From the NCBI GenBank assembly GCA_016201205.1, contig JACQDF010000390.1:1-32387 (forward strand): DNA of 32,387 nt, given 5' to 3'. The position numbers and the translations under genes are program-made. The stretch's first letter is position 1. Every line of letters begins with the position of its first letter. Source of the DNA: Acidobacteriota bacterium (GTDB lineage Bacteria; Acidobacteriota; Terriglobia; Bryobacterales; Bryobacteraceae). The notes beneath the pieces were generated by a model. The model saw only the letters and a program-made list of their open reading frames with translations. It was not told the DNA's origin and searched no databases. This document shows, in pieces, positions 30,105 to 32,387 of this stretch.

Positions 30105-31103
30105 TTATTCTCCCTTGAGCGACCGCTCCATCAGTTCCCGGAGGGCCTCCCGGGGCGAACGGCGCCCGCTCAGGATGGCCTCCATCTGCTCTGTAATCGG
30201 CAGATTTACCTGGAACTTGCGGGCCAAGGCGACGGCGGCGAAGGTGGTCTGGACCCCTTCGGCGACCATGCGCATCGAGCCGAGGACCTCGCTGAGGCTC
30301 TTACCGGAGGCTAACTCCAGCCCTACCTTTCGATTACGGCTGAGTTCTCCAGTACAAGTTAATACCAGGTCTCCCAGCCCCGCCAAGCCTGCCAGCGTCT
30401 TTGGCGCCCCACCCATGGCCATCGCAAGCCGTGTGATTTCCGCCAGCCCCCGCGTTATCAATGCCGCCTTTGGATTGCTTCCCAACCCCAACCCCTGGCA
30501 AATGCCGGCGGCAATGGCAATGATGTTCTTTAACGCCGCCCCAACCTCGACTCCGATCGGATCGCCGTTGGTGTACAGCCGGAAAGTCGGTCCGCTGAAG
30601 GCCGCCTGAATGGCGCTGGCCAGTTCCGCGTCCTCCGAGGCGATGGCAATGGCGGCCGGTTCGCCGCCGGCCACTTCCCGGGCAAAAGTCGGACCGGAGA
30701 GAACGGCGATCCGCGGCGGAAACTTCGGCGAAATCACTTCGCCAAGCACCTGCGACATGCGCAGCAGCGTCCCGTTTTCAATTCCTTTGGTGGCGCTGAC
30801 GATGGCCATTTCCGGAGTGAGCCAGGGGAGCATCCGTCCGGCCACCGCCCGCACATGGTGACTTGGAATCACTGTGATCACGGTCTCGGCGGCCTCCAAT
30901 GCCTGTTGCAAATCCGCCACCGGCATGACGTTGTCCGGTAACGAGATCCCAGGCAGGAAAAGGTCGTTCTCGCGGGACGTGGCCATTCGAGCAGCGAGAT
31001 CTTTTTCGTAAACCCACAGTCTTACGAAGGGGAAGCGGGGTGCCAGCACCACGGAGAGCGCCGTACCCCAGCTCCCCCCACCGATGATCGCCAGCCGGTT
31101 CAA
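30105..31103 (-). CDS. gpsA: NAD(P)H-dependent glycerol-3-phosphate dehydrogenase
   Basis: The product is 332 residues, a normal length. It reduces dihydroxyacetone phosphate to sn-glycerol 3-phosphate, the backbone of phospholipids. The motifs are the N-terminal AIIGGGSWGTALS (GGGSWG at 8-13), VSATKGIE, LSGPTFAREVA, and the C-terminal EVGAALKNIIAIAAGICQGLGLG with the catalytic lysine, then LAGLGDLVLTC. The start overlaps the plsY stop by 4 bp. The product of GpsA is the substrate of PlsY, so the pair forms a pathway operon. Confidence 0.97.
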   Translation of the reverse strand: MNRLAIIGGGSWGTALSVVLAPRFPFVRLWVYEKDLAARMATSRENDLFLPGISLPDNVMPVADLQQALEAAETVITVIPSHHVRAVAGRMLPWLTPEMAIVSATKGIENGTLLRMSQVLGEVISPKFPPRIAVLSGPTFAREVAGGEPAAIAIASEDAELASAIQAAFSGPTFRLYTNGDPIGVEVGAALKNIIAIAAGICQGLGLGSNPKAALITRGLAEITRLAMAMGGAPKTLAGLAGLGDLVLTCTGELSRNRKVGLELASGKSLSEVLGSMRMVAEGVQTTFAAVALARKFQVNLPITEQMEAILSGRRSPREALRELMERSLKGE

Positions 31104-31705
31104 GCTTTCGAGCCTCCGAAGCGGAAGACGTTCTCCTTGCCGGCGCGCAGCCGCTCGATGTTGGACTTATGCCGCCAGATGATGAAAGCTCCACCGGCGA
31201 TGGAGGCGGCCAGCACAGCCGCCGGAGGGTGCTCGATCAGAAACACGGCTAGCGGGAACGTCGCCGCCCCAAGAATCGAGCCAAGCGAGATGAAGCGCGT
31301 GCGCCACACGGTCACGACAAACACGATCGCCGTCGCCAGCAAAGGCAGCGGCGTCAAGTACAGAAAAGCGCCGACAAAGCTGGCCACCGCCTTTCCTCCC
31401 TGGAAGCTGAGAAATAACGGGAACGCGTGGCCCGCGACCACTGCCAGCGCGGCGGCGCTCGTCCAGAGGGCGCTATGCCCGGTCAGCCTGGCGGCGATCC
31501 AGACGGCGACAAAGCCCTTCGCAATATCCAGCAGCAGTGTGATCATGCCGGCCCCGGGGCCGGCGGTTCTGAGCACGTTGGTAGCGCCGATGTTGCCGCT
31601 GCCTATCCGGCGTAAATCACGCCCGGACTTCCAGCGCACCAGCAAATACCCGAACGGAATGCCGCCCACCAGATACGCTGCCATCAAAGCGAGAACAGGC
31701 TTCAT
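31100..31705 (-). CDS. plsY: Glycerol-3-phosphate acyltransferase PlsY (acyl-phosphate dependent)
   Basis: The product is 201 residues with about five membrane helices. It transfers an acyl group from acyl phosphate to glycerol 3-phosphate in the inner membrane. The three family motifs are readable: RRIGSGNIGATNVLR (32-46), GHAFPLFLSFQGGKAVA (92-108, with H93 and the GGK loop) and the C-terminal IIWRHKSNIERLRAGKEN. It lies between thpR (3 bp upstream) and gpsA (4-bp overlap). Confidence 0.97.
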   Translation of the reverse strand: MKPVLALMAAYLVGGIPFGYLLVRWKSGRDLRRIGSGNIGATNVLRTAGPGAGMITLLLDIAKGFVAVWIAARLTGHSALWTSAAALAVVAGHAFPLFLSFQGGKAVASFVGAFLYLTPLPLLATAIVFVVTVWRTRFISLGSILGAATFPLAVFLIEHPPAAVLAASIAGGAFIIWRHKSNIERLRAGKENVFRFGGSKA

Positions 31706-31708
31706 GAG

Positions 31709-32257
31709 TCACTTGAGGGGAAAAGTCGCCAGCCTAGTGTACACCGATCCGCCGGGCATGAGCTGGCTCTGATAGAGATGAAACTCAGCCGCGGTGAACT
31801 GCCCGAATTCATCGGACTCGAGCGATGCCACCCGGCGCCGCAATTCCGCCAGGTTCGCCGTTTCCTGGATACGCGCCAGCGTCAGATGAGGAGAGTAGGG
31901 GCGAGTTTCCCTGGCCACTCCCAACGCCACTGTCACCTCTTCGGTAGCTTTCGCCAGAGCAGCCAGGGATTCCGGCGCACGGACAGCGGCCCAGAACACG
32001 CGAGGATTGTGCGGATTCGGGAACCAGCCCAGGCCACGAATCTCGATCGGGATCGGCGAATGTCCGTTCACCTTGCCCAACCCGGCCTTCAACTCTTCGA
32101 GCCGCTCTTCGGGCCACTCGCCGACGAACTTCGTCGTGATGTGGAGATTCTCCACTGAACCCCAGCGAAGCCCCGCTGCCGGGCGCAGCCGTTCGAGCAG
32201 GCGGTTGAGATTGTCTTTCACCTCTTGCGGCAACTCGAGTCCAACGAACAAGCGCAT
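31709..32257 (-). CDS. thpR: RNA 2',3'-cyclic phosphodiesterase (LigT-like, 2H phosphoesterase)
   Basis: The product is 182 residues. The two catalytic H-x-T motifs of 2H phosphoesterases are present: HITTKF (H39, T41) and HLTLAR (H124, T126). They are set in the usual context (MRLFVGLELP at the N-terminus, RPYSPHLTLARI). The enzyme opens 2',3'-cyclic phosphate ends of RNA; its physiological role in bacteria is unclear. It is the first gene of the minus-strand thpR-plsY-gpsA run, 3 bp from plsY. The short region upstream of it contains copy 2 of the 84-bp element. Confidence 0.92.
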   Translation of the reverse strand: MRLFVGLELPQEVKDNLNRLLERLRPAAGLRWGSVENLHITTKFVGEWPEERLEELKAGLGKVNGHSPIPIEIRGLGWFPNPHNPRVFWAAVRAPESLAALAKATEEVTVALGVARETRPYSPHLTLARIQETANLAELRRRVASLESDEFGQFTAAEFHLYQSQLMPGGSVYTRLATFPLK

Positions 32258-32280
32258 GACAATCTATTAGCTTACTTCAG

Positions 32281-32364
32281 AGCGCAAAGGCCGCGCCCCG
32301 CGGCGCCAAGCCGTTGAGGAACACCGGAGTGTTCCTGCCGCGGGCGCGGTCCGTTTTGCGCGTG
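32281..32364 (+). repeat. 84-bp nested palindromic element, copy 2
   Basis: It matches 27255-27338 at 80 of 84 positions in the same orientation, with the same central stem AGGAACAC-CGGA-GTGTTCCT (32317-32336). Here it lies upstream of the thpR start, and no gene start precedes it in the frame used by copy 1. Weaker similarity continues for about 15 bp past the end of both copies (shared codon sense R-V-x-L-K/R-S), so the element may be slightly longer or may have begun as coding sequence. Confidence 0.85.
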
Positions 32365-32387
32365 TTCCTTAGAAGCATCGCGCCCGC

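Overview
The window looks like chromosome from a high-GC member of the Acidobacteriota, most likely the Solibacter/Bryobacter group (Bryobacterales). This is inferred from the gene complement: a very large Oar-like TonB-dependent receptor with an N-terminal carboxypeptidase-regulatory domain, secreted proteins with putative-Ig repeats, a Tat-exported Gfo/Idh/MocA oxidoreductase, imidazolonepropionase-like amidohydrolases, an ankyrin protein with a CxxCH motif, and an abundance of short palindromic intergenic repeats. No rRNA, tRNA or CRISPR array was seen, and no gene-free stretch exceeds 300 bases.

Layout. 1-101: tail of a transposase. 297-4237: two translationally coupled secreted proteins, a beta-propeller-like protein and a 1000-residue nidogen-like/putative-Ig protein. 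4249-6442: a small membrane protein and a divergent secreted S41 peptidase homologue. 6510-9701: the TonB-dependent receptor. 9727-10284: a decayed RraA-like gene. 10310-11826: a coupled pair, an unknown protein and a sarcosine-oxidase-like flavoenzyme. 18449-11865 (minus): a tightly packed run of eight genes (EVE protein, 52-residue basic protein, DUF2490-like protein, amidohydrolase, class C26 glutamine-amidotransferase-like hydrolase, histidine-rich membrane protein, YihY/BrkB protein, Gfo/Idh/MocA oxidoreductase), cut in two by a miniature transposable element. 18526-21972: an exopolysaccharide export core (Wza-like, Wzz-like, BY-kinase). 22046-23965: ankyrin/CxxCH/alpha-toroid protein. 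24024-28220: zwf-opcA-pgl-capA operon for the oxidative pentose phosphate pathway, with a CapA-like gene at its end. 32257-28311 (minus): thpR-plsY-gpsA (phospholipid precursor synthesis) followed by an ECF sigma factor, its zinc-finger anti-sigma factor and a DUF3106 protein.

The most unusual content is repetitive DNA. (1) A 139-bp element at 14116-14254 has perfect 12-bp terminal inverted repeats, a 10-bp target duplication and three internal hairpins. It landed between a stop codon and the Shine-Dalgarno sequence of the next gene. (2) An 84-bp nested palindrome occurs twice. One copy sits exactly in frame (28 codons) inside the signal-peptide region of the CapA-like gene, much like the protein-coding Rickettsia palindromic elements, and removing it would leave a textbook signal peptide. 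(3) A roughly 60-bp REP-like imperfect palindrome occurs four times, always between genes: twice between convergent genes and twice flanking the Wzz gene in inverted orientation.
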